64,000 bases of DNA from AP-15 sp963789025 (GTDB lineage Bacteria > Pseudomonadota > Alphaproteobacteria > ATCC43930 > CGMCC-115725), in assembly GCA_963789025.1 (NCBI GenBank), contig CAWBIT010000008.1, positions 558,001 through 622,000 on the forward strand, given 5' to 3'. The notes beneath the pieces are model-generated. The model was not told the origin of the DNA. It saw only the letters and a list, made by a program, of their open reading frames with translations, and ran no database searches. A program made the position numbers and the translations under genes. This document shows positions 17,249 to 26,009 of this stretch, one piece after another (position 1 is the stretch's first letter; the number at the start of each line of letters is the position of its first letter).

Positions 17249-18238
17249 ATGCGCTCGAAACGACCGTTCGTCATCGTCACCCGCAAGCTCCCGGACCCGA
17301 TCGAGACCCGGATGATGGAGCTGTTCGCCTGCCGGCTCAACCTGGACGACACACCCCTTTCAAAACCTGAGCTGATCGCGGCCGCGGAAAGGGCCGATGT
17401 CCTGGTGCCGACCGTCACCGACCAAATCGACGCCGAGGTGCTCGCTGCAGCCGGTCCCGCTCTCAAGCTGATCGCTTCGTTCGGGACCGGGGTCGACCAT
17501 GTCGACCTCGCCGCGGCGCAGCGGCGCGGCATCATCGTGACCAACACGCCCGGCGTCCTGACCGAGGACACAGCGGACATGACAATGGCGCTGATCCTCG
17601 CGGTGTCGCGCCGGCTCGCCGAAGGCGAAAGGCTGATCCGCAGCGGCGGCTGGACCGGCTGGGGTCCGACCTCGATGCTCGGCCACCGGATCTGGGGCAA
17701 GCGGCTCGGCATCGTCGGCATGGGTCGGATCGGCATGGCGGTCGCGCGCCGCGCCAAGGGGTTCGGCCTTGCGGTTCATTACCACAACCGGCGGCCGGTC
17801 CCGGAGGAAGTCGAAAGCGCGCTCGAGGCGACCTATTGGGAGAGCCTCGACCAGATGCTCGCCCACATGGACATCGTCTCGGTCAATTGCCCGCACACGC
17901 CGGCCACCTACCACCTGCTCTCGGCGCGCCGGCTGCGTCTGCTGCAGCCGCAGGCAATCCTCGTCAACACGGCGCGCGGCGAGATCGTCGACGAGGAGGA
18001 GTTGCTGCGCCTGCTCGAGATCCGCGCAATCGCCGGCGCCGGTCTCGACGTGTTCGAGCACGAGCCGGCGATCGATCCGCGGCTGCGCGCCCTCGATAAC
18101 GTCGTGCTGTTGCCGCATATGGGCTCGGCGACGATCGAAGGGCGGCTCGCAATGGGCGAGAAGGTCATCATCAACATCAAGACCTTCGCCGACGGTCACC
18201 GCCCGCCCGACCGCGTCCTCGGCTCGATGATGTTGTAG
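17249..18238 (+). CDS. D-2-hydroxyacid dehydrogenase (glyoxylate/hydroxypyruvate reductase type)
   Basis: 329 residues. The NAD(P) loop is GIVGMGRIGMAVARRA (about residues 152-167), with HNRRPVPEE after strand 2, where the arginines favour NADPH. The catalytic R is in NTARGEIVDEEELLRLL, the E in DVFEHEPAIDP and the H in VVLLPHMGSATIEGR. This set is typical of GyaR/GhrB-like enzymes that reduce glyoxylate or hydroxypyruvate. Cytoplasmic. Confidence 0.88.
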   Translation: MRSKRPFVIVTRKLPDPIETRMMELFACRLNLDDTPLSKPELIAAAERADVLVPTVTDQIDAEVLAAAGPALKLIASFGTGVDHVDLAAAQRRGIIVTNTPGVLTEDTADMTMALILAVSRRLAEGERLIRSGGWTGWGPTSMLGHRIWGKRLGIVGMGRIGMAVARRAKGFGLAVHYHNRRPVPEEVESALEATYWESLDQMLAHMDIVSVNCPHTPATYHLLSARRLRLLQPQAILVNTARGEIVDEEELLRLLEIRAIAGAGLDVFEHEPAIDPRLRALDNVVLLPHMGSATIEGRLAMGEKVIINIKTFADGHRPPDRVLGSMML

Positions 18239-18257
18239 AAGGCACGAGCGCAGGTCC

Positions 18258-19964
18258 TTATACGTTGACCGGGGCGAGCGGTGCGCGGCCGCGGATCAGG
18301 TCGGCGGCCTTTTCGGCGATCATGATGACCGCGGCGTTGATGTTGCCACCGAGGAGGTCCGGCATTACCGAGGCGTCGACGACACGCAGCCCATCGACGC
18401 CCAGGACCTTGAGGTCGGGATCGACGACCGCGGCAGGGCCGGCCGGCCGCGCCGTTTTGCAGGTGCCGAGCGGGTGGTGCACGGTGATCGCGGTGGCCCG
18501 GATATGCGCGTCGATCGCGGCGTCGGATCGGCAATCCGGGCCCGGCGAGATTTCTCCGGTCGTGAACGAGGCGAGCGTCGCCTGTCTGGCGATCTCGCGC
18601 ACGAGCCGCACGCCGGCGCGCAACGTCGCCCGGTCCCTTTCGGTCGCGAGGAAATTCTGGCGGATGCGGACCGGGACGCGGGGGTCGGGCGAGGCGAGCT
18701 CGATCCGGCCGCGGCTTTCCGGGTGCAACAGCACCGCCCGGCAACCGAAACTATCGGCATAGGGACGCACAACGGGCGGGAAATAGGCATGCGCCGTCAT
18801 CGGCGCGGCAGCGAAAAGCAGTTGGACGTCGGGAAGGATCAGCTCGGGCGAGCTCTTCAAGAACGCCATTACCCCGCCCGGCCAATCCGCCGCGATCCCT
18901 TCGCCGCGCAGATAGGCCCGGCCGAGTTCCACCGCGATGCGGTCGGCGCGCATCTTTGCATGCAGCGGACCGGGCTCTTTCCGGCCATAGGCGACCGTGA
19001 CCGAAACGTGGTCCTGGAGGTTGTGGCCGACGCCGGGCAGCGGCACATTTACCGGGATTTCATGTGCCCGAAGCACTGCGGGATCGCCGATGCCGGAGAG
19101 CATCATGAGTTGCGGCGAGTTGATAACCCCGCCGGCCAGGATGACCTCGCGCTCGGCCCGAGCTGAGCGGGGCTCCTTTCCCTTCAGATATTCGACCCCG
19201 ACGGCGCGGTGGCCTTCGAACAGGATCTTTGTCGCCAGCGCGTTTGTCTCGACGTCGAGATTTGGCCGAGCCAGCGCCGGCCGCAAATAAGCCACCGCCG
19301 CGCTGCAACGTCGCCCGTCGCGTATCGTCTGTTGCGAGCGGCCGAATCCCTCCTGGTGTGCGCCGTTATAGTCCTCAGTGCTCGGATGGCCGGCCTCTTC
19401 GGCAGCCGCCAGATAGGCATCGACGAGCGGGTCGCGGTAACGCGTCGCCCGGGTCGTCAACGGCCCGTCGCCGCCGCGATAGGCGTTGGCTCCGCCTTCC
19501 CAGGACTCCTGGCGGCGGAAATAGGGCAACACATGCGCGTAGGACCATGCGGTCAGCCCTTGCTCCGCCCAGCGCTCGTAATCGCCGCGATGGCCGCGGA
19601 CATAAGCCATCGCGTTGATCGAAGACGAGCCGCCGATCACCTTGCCACGGGCGCATTCGACCCGCCGCCCGTCCATCGTTGCCTCGGGCTCCGCGAAATA
19701 CATCCAGTCATGCTGCCGCCGCTGGAGCATCCTGGCCCAGGCGAGCGGAATATGGATCCACGGATCGCGGTCCCAGCCGCCCGCCTCGAGGAGCAGCACG
19801 CGCGCGTCTTCATCCTCGCTCAGCCGATTCGCCAGAGTGCAGCCGGCCGAACCCGCTCCGACGATGACGTAGGCGTATTCCTTGCCGCGAATGGCCGCCT
19901 CCTCTGCCGCTGGTAACCGGATCGCAACGCGGGCGGAGCTATCACCCTCGGCAAGCGTTACCAC
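18258..19964 (-). CDS. GMC oxidoreductase (choline-dehydrogenase-like)
   Basis: About 568 residues. The FAD-binding VIVGAGSAGCTLANRLSED (about 32-50), the GMC signature 1 block GKVIGGSSSINAMAYVRGH and signature 2 block AGGVINSPQLMMLSGIGDP are clear. The C-terminal catalytic His/Asn region reads HHPLGTCKTA and GGNINAAVIMIAEKAADLIRG. Enzymes of this family oxidise alcohols, choline or polyethylene glycol; no betaine genes are nearby, so the substrate is open. The start is uncertain: there is no ATG in the first 45 codons. I chose a GTG at 19964, leaving a 50-base gap to the divergent E1alpha gene; a TTG at 20015 is the other choice. Confidence 0.85.
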   Translation of the reverse strand: MVTLAEGDSSARVAIRLPAAEEAAIRGKEYAYVIVGAGSAGCTLANRLSEDEDARVLLLEAGGWDRDPWIHIPLAWARMLQRRQHDWMYFAEPEATMDGRRVECARGKVIGGSSSINAMAYVRGHRGDYERWAEQGLTAWSYAHVLPYFRRQESWEGGANAYRGGDGPLTTRATRYRDPLVDAYLAAAEEAGHPSTEDYNGAHQEGFGRSQQTIRDGRRCSAAVAYLRPALARPNLDVETNALATKILFEGHRAVGVEYLKGKEPRSARAEREVILAGGVINSPQLMMLSGIGDPAVLRAHEIPVNVPLPGVGHNLQDHVSVTVAYGRKEPGPLHAKMRADRIAVELGRAYLRGEGIAADWPGGVMAFLKSSPELILPDVQLLFAAAPMTAHAYFPPVVRPYADSFGCRAVLLHPESRGRIELASPDPRVPVRIRQNFLATERDRATLRAGVRLVREIARQATLASFTTGEISPGPDCRSDAAIDAHIRATAITVHHPLGTCKTARPAGPAAVVDPDLKVLGVDGLRVVDASVMPDLLGGNINAAVIMIAEKAADLIRGRAPLAPVNV

Positions 19965-20014
19965 ATATCGGAAAGCGCTGCCTCGAAGAGGCGAAATATA
20001 CCACTGGGTGTGCA

Positions 20015-21148
20015 ATGCCGCCGTTTGAAACCACCGAGCAACTTCTCGCGATTACCGAGCCGCGCCGGGCGCCGCTGCCGCCCGCGGTCGCGCGGTTCGA
20101 GATCCGTTACAGCCGCTTTCTCGACCCCAAAGGCAATGCGGTGCGCCCCCTGCCCGATTTTGCCAGCGACCGCGCCGAGCTGGTCGCGCTCTACCGCGCG
20201 ATGGTGCTGGCGCGGCGCTTCGACGCGAAGGCGGTGGCGTTGCAGCGCACCGGACGGCTCGGCACCTTTGCCTCCGCGTTGGGCCAGGAAGCGGTCCCCG
20301 TTGGGGTTGCGAGCGCAATGCGAGCCGAGGACGTATTGCTGCCGAGCTTCCGCGAGCACGGCGCGCAGCTGTGGCGCGGGGTCAGCCCGGTCGAGCTGCT
20401 CTTGTTCTGGGGCGGCGACGAGCGGGGCAGCGACTTTGCGGAGGCGCGCGAGGACTTCCCGGTCTGCGTGCCGGTCGGGACCCACGCGCCGCACGCCGTC
20501 GGCGTCGCGCTCGCCTTCAAGCTGCGGCGTGAGCAGCGGGTCGCCGTGTGCGTCTTCGGCGACGGTGCGACTTCGAAGGGCGATGTCGCCGAGGCGCTCA
20601 ATGCCGCCGGGGTCTGGCAATTGCCGGTCGTTTTCGTGATCAACAACAACCGTTGGGCTATCTCGCTGCCGCTGGCCCACCAGACCGCGGCCGAAACCTT
20701 GGCGCAGAAGGCGATCGCCGCCGGCATCGAGGGCGAGCAGGTCGACGGCAACGACGTCATCGCGGTGCGCGAGGCGACGTCCCGCGCCCTCGCCAAGGCG
20801 CGCTCCGGCGGCGGTCCGCATCTGATCGAGGCATTGACCTACCGGCTCGGCGACCACACGACCGCAGATGACGCCAGCCGATACCGCAGCGGTTCCGAGG
20901 TCAGCGCGCGCTGGGCGGAAGAACCGATCGCGCGGCTGCGCAACCACCTCGTCGCGAACGAGATGTGGGGCAAGGCGGATGAGGAGCAGCTGCTGGCCGA
21001 GATCACCCTGACGATCGAGCGCGCGGCGGAGACCTATCTCGCGACCCCGCCTCAGGGGCTCGAAACGATATTCGACTTCACCTACCAGGCACTGCCGAAG
21101 GATCTCGCCGACCAGCGCCAGGCGGCGCTCGACCTGGCCAGGAAGTGA
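20015..21148 (+). CDS. 2-oxoacid dehydrogenase E1 component, alpha subunit
   Basis: 377 residues. The thiamine diphosphate motif runs from FGDGATSKGDVAEALNAAG to VFVINNNRWAIS (about residues 184-215). Phosphorylation-loop region and TYRLGDHTTADDASRYR (about 279-295) are conserved. It is the first of a set E1alpha-E1beta-E2 that oxidatively decarboxylates pyruvate, a branched-chain 2-oxoacid or acetoin. The sequence fits the Gram-positive-type heterotetrameric PDH/BCKDH E1; the substrate cannot be fixed from sequence. No E3 (lpd) gene is in the window. Confidence 0.88.
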   Translation: MPPFETTEQLLAITEPRRAPLPPAVARFEIRYSRFLDPKGNAVRPLPDFASDRAELVALYRAMVLARRFDAKAVALQRTGRLGTFASALGQEAVPVGVASAMRAEDVLLPSFREHGAQLWRGVSPVELLLFWGGDERGSDFAEAREDFPVCVPVGTHAPHAVGVALAFKLRREQRVAVCVFGDGATSKGDVAEALNAAGVWQLPVVFVINNNRWAISLPLAHQTAAETLAQKAIAAGIEGEQVDGNDVIAVREATSRALAKARSGGGPHLIEALTYRLGDHTTADDASRYRSGSEVSARWAEEPIARLRNHLVANEMWGKADEEQLLAEITLTIERAAETYLATPPQGLETIFDFTYQALPKDLADQRQAALDLARK

Positions 21149-21156
21149 GGCCCGCT

Positions 21157-22137
21157 ATGCCCGAAATTACCCTCGTCCAGGCCGTCAATTTGGCGCTCGC
21201 CCGCGCTATGGCCGAGGACCCGTCGGTCCTCGTCGTTGGCGAGGACGTCGGCGCGGAAGGCGGCGTCTTTCGCGCGACCGAGGGGCTGCTCGACCGCTTC
21301 GGGGCGGACCGCGTGCTCGACACGCCGCTCGCCGAGGGCGTCATCGCCGGCATGTCGGTCGGGCTTGCCGCGCAGGGGTTTCGTCCGGTTTCGGAAATCC
21401 AGTTCACCGGCTTCATCTATCCGACGATCGACCAGTTGGTGAACCATGCCTCGCGCCTGCGCACCCGCACCCGCGGCCGGCTCAGCTGCCCGATGGTCGT
21501 GCGCTCGCCTTATGGCGCCGGGATCCGTGCCGTCGAACATCATTCCGAAAGCCCGGAGGCGATGTTCGTCCACATTCCCGGCCTCAGGGTCGTGATCCCG
21601 TCCTCGCCGGCCCGCGCCTATGGCCTGCTGCTGGCCGCGATCCGCGACCCCGACCCGGTCGTCTTTTTCGAACCGACCCGGCTCTACCGCGCGGCGCGCG
21701 AGGCGGTCGAAGACAACGGCGCGGCCTTGCCGCTCGACCATTGCTTTGTGCTGCGCGAGGGCACCGACATCACCTTCATCAGCTGGGGCGCGATGACAAA
21801 GGAGACACTCGCCGCCGCCGATAGGCTGGAGGCGGACAGGGTCAGCGCCGAGGTCGTCGACGTCGCGACATTAAAGCCGCTCGACAGCGACGGTCTTCTC
21901 GCCTCCGTCGCCAAGACCGGTCGCTGCGTCATCGTGCACGAAGCGGCGCTGACCGGCGGCGTCGGGGCCGAGATCGCCGCGCGAATTGCCGAGCGTGGTT
22001 TGGTCTCGCTGCTCGCTCCGATCGAACGGGTCGCCGGCTGGGACACGGTCATGCCGTTGCCCCGCCTCGAGCAGCAATACCTGCCGAGCGAAGCCCGCAT
22101 CCTTGCCGCCGCGCGGCGGGTCTTGGCGTATCAATAG
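21157..22137 (+). CDS. 2-oxoacid dehydrogenase E1 component, beta subunit
   Basis: 326 residues, starting eight bases after the E1alpha stop. Landmarks: VGEDVGAEGGVFRATEGL, DTPLAEGVIAGMSVGLA (the E that activates the thiazolium ring), EIQFTGFIYPTIDQLVNHASRLR, and the C-terminal transketolase domain with VVDVATLKPLD and HEAALTGGVGAEIAARI. I start at the ATG at 21157 rather than 21145 because MPEITLVQAVNLAL is the conserved beginning and AAGTGAGG lies before it. Confidence 0.9.
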   Translation: MPEITLVQAVNLALARAMAEDPSVLVVGEDVGAEGGVFRATEGLLDRFGADRVLDTPLAEGVIAGMSVGLAAQGFRPVSEIQFTGFIYPTIDQLVNHASRLRTRTRGRLSCPMVVRSPYGAGIRAVEHHSESPEAMFVHIPGLRVVIPSSPARAYGLLLAAIRDPDPVVFFEPTRLYRAAREAVEDNGAALPLDHCFVLREGTDITFISWGAMTKETLAAADRLEADRVSAEVVDVATLKPLDSDGLLASVAKTGRCVIVHEAALTGGVGAEIAARIAERGLVSLLAPIERVAGWDTVMPLPRLEQQYLPSEARILAAARRVLAYQ

Positions 22138-22138
22138 T

Positions 22139-22217
22139 TCACCACGGAGGCACGGAGGACACGGAGATAACGCATAGTATTAATCGAGACTCTGTGACCT
22201 CCGTGCCTCCGTGGTGA
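22139..22217. repeat. perfect 20-bp inverted repeat between E1beta and E2 genes
   Basis: Left arm TCACCACGGAGGCACGGAGG at 22139-22158 and right arm CCTCCGTGCCTCCGTGGTGA at 22198-22217 are exact reverse complements with a 39-base, AT-richer loop. Each arm itself holds a doubled CACGGAGG. The transcript would fold into a long hairpin between two genes of one operon. This looks like an inserted miniature palindromic repeat, not a terminator, as no U-run follows. Confidence 0.85.
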
Positions 22218-22241
22218 CTACTTCTACTTCGGGACAATATA

Positions 22242-23333
22242 ATGAGTATTTTTGTGCTGCCGGATCTGGGCGAGGGGTTGCAGGAGGCGGAGCTCGTCGC
22301 CTGGCATGTCGGCGAGGGCGACCATGTCGTGGCCGATCAGCCGCTCGTCTCGGTCGAGACCGAGAAGGCGGTCGTCGAGGTTCCCTCGCCGCAGGACGGC
22401 AAGATCGCCCGGCTGTGCGTCCACCCGGGAGACAGGGTCAAGGTCGGCGCGCCGCTGATCGAATTCGAAGAGGGCCCCCGGACCGACACCGGCACGATCG
22501 TCGGTGAGCTTTCCGCCGCCCCGCCGGCGCCGATTCCTCCATCCTCACCGCAAGCGCCGGCGGTCAGGGCGGCGCCGGCGGTCCGCGCTCTGGCGCAGCG
22601 GCTCGGGGTCGATCTGGCCGAGGTTACCGCGAGCGGGCCCGGCGGCGCGGTCACCAGCGCCGATGTCGAGCGCGCCGCACGGGCGCAAACCGAAGCCGGG
22701 CCGGTCGAGCCGCTGGCCGGCGTGCGCCGCGCGATGGCCGTCAACATGACCCGCTCGCACGCCGAAATCGTGCCGGCGACGGTATCCGACGAAGCCGACA
22801 TCGAGGCCTGGGCGCCGCAATCCGATGTCACGATCCGGTTGGCTCGCGCGATCGCCGCTGGCTGCGCCGCTTCGCCCGGCCTCAACGCCTGGTATGACGG
22901 CCGCACGATGGAGCGGCGTCTCTTGAAGCAGATCGATCTTGGGCTGGCGGTCGACACCGAGGACGGGCTCTTCGTGCCGGTGCTGCGCAATATCGGTGAC
23001 CGCGACGCCGCCGATCTGCGCCGCGGGATCGAGGCGATGAAGGCGGATGTGCGCGCCCGCACCGTGCCGGTCGCCGAATTGCGCGGCCAGACCATCACTT
23101 TATCGAATTTCGGAATGTTCGCCGGGCGTTTCGCGGCGCTGGTCATTGTCCCGCCGCAGGTCGCGATCCTCGGCGCCGGCCGCATCGCGGAGCGGCCGGT
23201 CATCGCGGACCGGAAGCTCGCCGCCCATCGCATTCTGCCATTGTCGCTGACCTTCGATCACCGCGCCGTCACCGGCGGTGAGGCCGCCCGTTTTCTCAAA
23301 GCCGCAATCGAGGACCTCGAAAAGCCGCAATAG
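22242..23333 (+). CDS. 2-oxoacid dehydrogenase E2 component (dihydrolipoamide acyltransferase)
   Basis: 363 residues. Domains in order: one lipoyl domain (1-78) with the lipoylated lysine in VSVETEKAVVEVPSP; a Pro/Ala linker; a peripheral subunit-binding domain (about 105-140, VRALAQRLGVDLAEVTASGPGGAVTSADVE in pieces VRALAQRLGVDL and GPGGAVTSADV); and a catalytic acyltransferase domain ending LSLTFDHRAVTGGEAARFL. The His of DHR is present; the usual following Asp is Thr (DHRAVTGG), as in a number of BCKDH-like E2s. It carries the acyl group from E1 to CoA and forms the core of the complex. It is 104 bases from the E1beta gene because of the inverted repeat between them. Confidence 0.9.
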   Translation: MSIFVLPDLGEGLQEAELVAWHVGEGDHVVADQPLVSVETEKAVVEVPSPQDGKIARLCVHPGDRVKVGAPLIEFEEGPRTDTGTIVGELSAAPPAPIPPSSPQAPAVRAAPAVRALAQRLGVDLAEVTASGPGGAVTSADVERAARAQTEAGPVEPLAGVRRAMAVNMTRSHAEIVPATVSDEADIEAWAPQSDVTIRLARAIAAGCAASPGLNAWYDGRTMERRLLKQIDLGLAVDTEDGLFVPVLRNIGDRDAADLRRGIEAMKADVRARTVPVAELRGQTITLSNFGMFAGRFAALVIVPPQVAILGAGRIAERPVIADRKLAAHRILPLSLTFDHRAVTGGEAARFLKAAIEDLEKPQ

Positions 23334-23335
23334 CA

Positions 23336-23761
23336 ATGCCTCTCCTCCGGCTCTTGCTCAATATCCTGTGGATTGTCACCGGTGGAATTTGGATGGCTGC
23401 GTTATGGCTGCTCGCCGCGATCATCATGGTGATTACGATCGTCGGCATACCGTGGGCGCGGGCGGCGTTCAATATCGCGGTCTACACCTTGCTGCCGTTC
23501 GGTCAGACGGCGGTTAACCGCGCCGACTACACAGGGCACGAGGATCTCGGCACCGGTCCGCTCGGCACCATCGGCAATCTGATCTGGCTCATGCTGGCCG
23601 GATGGTGGCTCGCTCTGGCCCACTTAATCATCGCGCTCGCTCTGGCGATCACGATCATCGGAGTGCCCTTCGCCTGGGCGCATCTGAAGCTCGCCGGCCT
23701 CGCCCTGTGGCCTATCGGCAAGACGATCGTCCCGATCGACGACCTCCGCCTTGTCCCGTGA
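23336..23761 (+). CDS. yccF: YccF-family inner membrane protein
   Basis: 141 residues with four hydrophobic segments arranged as two similar halves. The DUF307 signature occurs twice: IIMVITIVGIPWARAAFNIA then LLPFG, and LALAITIIGVPFAWAHLKLA then LWPIGK. The N-terminal LLNILWIVTGGIWMAALWLL is also typical. Function is unknown in the family. It starts two bases after the E2 stop and may be read from the same message, although no functional link is known. Confidence 0.9.
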   Translation: MPLLRLLLNILWIVTGGIWMAALWLLAAIIMVITIVGIPWARAAFNIAVYTLLPFGQTAVNRADYTGHEDLGTGPLGTIGNLIWLMLAGWWLALAHLIIALALAITIIGVPFAWAHLKLAGLALWPIGKTIVPIDDLRLVP

Positions 23762-23891
23762 ATGAGCCATTGCTGCCGGAGACTGGCCGGGACTCCCAAA
23801 CCCCCAATCAAAGTGCTCCCCGGTAAGGTAAAAATTAATCTTCTATATTGATTATGGTTTAGATCCGGAGCTTTTACCGAATGGTTCTTGC

Positions 23892-24050
23892 ATGGGCGCA
23901 CTCCAAAGATTGCTACAAGATCGGCTTGGCGTCACCGCGATAGAATATGCGTTGATCGCCGCGCTGATTGCGGTCGCGGCGATAGCGGCGTTCGCCCTTA
24001 CCGGCACGCACCTCAGCACGACTTTCAGCACCATCGCAAATAAGCTGTAG
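23892..24050 (+). CDS. Flp-type IVb pilin, 52 residues
   Basis: Short gene encoding MGALQRLLQDRLG followed by VTAIEYALIAALIAVAAIAA, then a short tail ending STIANKL. This is the classic layout of Flp/Fap pilins: a positively charged leader, a Gly at the prepilin peptidase site, the AIEY motif with Glu+5 and Tyr, and a hydrophobic helix. The pilin would be cut by a CpaA/TadV peptidase and built into Tad pili used for surface attachment. No tad/cpa machinery is in the window, so it is an orphan copy. An AT-rich stretch upstream (23825-23865) may hold its promoter. It lies just before a diguanylate cyclase gene. Confidence 0.85.
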   Translation: MGALQRLLQDRLGVTAIEYALIAALIAVAAIAAFALTGTHLSTTFSTIANKL

Positions 24051-24158
24051 CGAACTCGAGTTCTCGATGTTTCAGTTACTTACCCGGAGGCGCCAGATAT
24101 AGTCTTAAAACCCGCCCCTATTCCATCATTGCCTTCCTAGGACTGCTCCCGGTCCTGG

Positions 24159-26009
24159 GTGTCGCCGCTTGCATTAGTGGCCGTCGAATTGTCCCGGCAC
24201 GATGATGCTGCCCTGGATCGCGTGGCCCGAGGCACGATCAATCTTGAGCGCGTCAACGGGCTCGTCTATGCCATTGTGATGGAATCGCGCGGCATCTACA
24301 TGTCTGCGGATTGGACGGCAGCGGAGCCGTTCGCCAAGAACCTCAGCCGCCAGCTCGGCGAGCTTCAGGATGTGGCGCGGGCGTGGAAGTCCGACGCCAT
24401 CGCCTCGCAGCAATCCAACATCGAAGATTTGGCGGAGCGTATCGACCAATTCGTTCGTTTTCGCACAGAGCTGGTGCGCCTCGGCAAGGAAGAGAGCACG
24501 GCAGCCGCCCGCGTGTTTGGCGACAATGACGCAAACCGCTCCGTCAGGACTGCGCTCAACAACAGTTTGCATACGGTCGCCCGCGCGTATGAGCAGGAAA
24601 TCGCGCGAGCGCGCAGTCAGGTCGAAGCGGACGAACGTTTTTTTCTGGCGATCCTATTGGCTGTCGCGATGCTCGGCGCCATGGCGCTGGCCGGCGGTCT
24701 GTTATTCGTCAAGGCCGGGCTTCTGACACCTGTGCTGCGAATGCGAGACTCGATGCTGCGCCTGGCGCAAGGCGACCTCGACTTTGCGGTCGATGGGCGG
24801 CAGCGTGCACACGAACTCGCCGAAATGGCGAGGGCCGTCGAGGTATTCCACACCACATTGTTGGAGCGTCAGAAGCGCAATCGCGAGACGCGATTGCTCT
24901 CGGACCTCAATGAATGGCTCCAGTCCTGCAACTCATTGGGCGAACTCTACCGGATGGTGGCCGAATTCCTCGGCCGCTTGCTGCCCGGCTGCGCCGGCAG
25001 CCTCTATATCTACGCCAATTCGCGGGACGTGTTGGAAAGCGCCAAGGCCTGGAACGGCGGCAAGATGATGCCGGCAATGCATCCCGACGATTGCGGGGGC
25101 TTGCGTCGCGGACGGCCCTATACCTTCGGCGAAAACGAGATCGATTTCCGGTGCTCGCATGTCGATCCGTCGGTGCAGAGCGAATATTGCTGCATTCCGA
25201 TCCTCGCTCACGGTGAGACAATCGGATTGCTGAATCTCGAATTCCGGTGCGCCAGCGGATCGGAGAGCGGGTCAGACGGCGAAAAATCTCACAAAGAAGC
25301 GAACGCGGAGCAGCGCCGGTTGGGGCTGGTTTGCGCCGAGCAGATCAGCCTGGCGATAGCCAATGTCAAATTGCGCGATCAGTTGCGCGACCAGTCGATA
25401 CGCGACGTGCTGACTGGACTTTTCAACAGGCGGTACATGCTGGAGACCTGCCGCCGCGAATTTTCGCGAGCGGCGAGGGCCGGTCAAAGCATCAGCATAC
25501 TTTCGATCGATATCGATCATTTCAAGAAATACAATGACAATCACGGCCACGATGCCGGAGACATGGTGTTGCGTGCGGTCGGCAATTGCCTGGAAAATTT
25601 GTTCCGGAACGAAGACATCCCTTGCCGGTTCGGTGGCGAGGAATTCGTCGTCATTCTTCCCGGGGCGGACGCGGATGCCGCGTTGCGCCGGGCCGAGCAG
25701 CTTCGCAGCAAAACGGAGGAGATCGTCGTCCGCTACCTCGAAAAGAACCTGCCGCGGATCACCGTGTCGATCGGCGTGGCGGTCTTCCCGGAGGCCGGTG
25801 ACAATCCGCAGGCAGTACTGAAGGGCGCCGACGAAGCCTTATACCGGGCAAAGGAAAAAGGCCGCAACCGCGTCGAGCTGTCCGGCGCCGCGGCAATGAA
25901 CGCCGACGCGCCGGAGCTGCACTCCGCGGCAATGCACCGCGCATTGGCCCCCAGCTTCTACGTTCCGGCTGAGGAGCTGGACGAACCGGCGGCATCGCTC
26001 GGGAATTAG
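24159..26009 (+). CDS. diguanylate cyclase with HAMP, GAF and GGDEF domains; N-terminus probably frameshifted
   Basis: 616 residues from a GTG. Order: periplasmic four-helix sensor (1-160, with VNGLVYAIVMESRGIYMSADW), membrane helix (about 163-190), HAMP linker, a GAF-like domain (about 255-390), and a GGDEF domain (about 425-585) with SIDIDHFKKYNDNHGHDAGD and the active site CRFGGEEFVVI. The inhibitory I-site RxxD (RNED) lies at the right distance. It should make cyclic di-GMP. A receptor of this kind needs a first membrane helix, absent here; the sequence YSIIAFLGLLPVLGVAA is present just upstream (about 24119-24170) in another frame. A one-base shift near 24155-24160 would join them. Either a recent frameshift or a sequencing error. 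It overlaps the convergent DUF3750 gene by four bases. Confidence 0.85.
   Translation: MSPLALVAVELSRHDDAALDRVARGTINLERVNGLVYAIVMESRGIYMSADWTAAEPFAKNLSRQLGELQDVARAWKSDAIASQQSNIEDLAERIDQFVRFRTELVRLGKEESTAAARVFGDNDANRSVRTALNNSLHTVARAYEQEIARARSQVEADERFFLAILLAVAMLGAMALAGGLLFVKAGLLTPVLRMRDSMLRLAQGDLDFAVDGRQRAHELAEMARAVEVFHTTLLERQKRNRETRLLSDLNEWLQSCNSLGELYRMVAEFLGRLLPGCAGSLYIYANSRDVLESAKAWNGGKMMPAMHPDDCGGLRRGRPYTFGENEIDFRCSHVDPSVQSEYCCIPILAHGETIGLLNLEFRCASGSESGSDGEKSHKEANAEQRRLGLVCAEQISLAIANVKLRDQLRDQSIRDVLTGLFNRRYMLETCRREFSRAARAGQSISILSIDIDHFKKYNDNHGHDAGDMVLRAVGNCLENLFRNEDIPCRFGGEEFVVILPGADADAALRRAEQLRSKTEEIVVRYLEKNLPRITVSIGVAVFPEAGDNPQAVLKGADEALYRAKEKGRNRVELSGAAAMNADAPELHSAAMHRALAPSFYVPAEELDEPAASLGN

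Noticed and set aside
22139..22217. intrinsic terminator between E1beta and E2
   Set aside because: The stem has no following T-run and lies inside what is clearly one operon.
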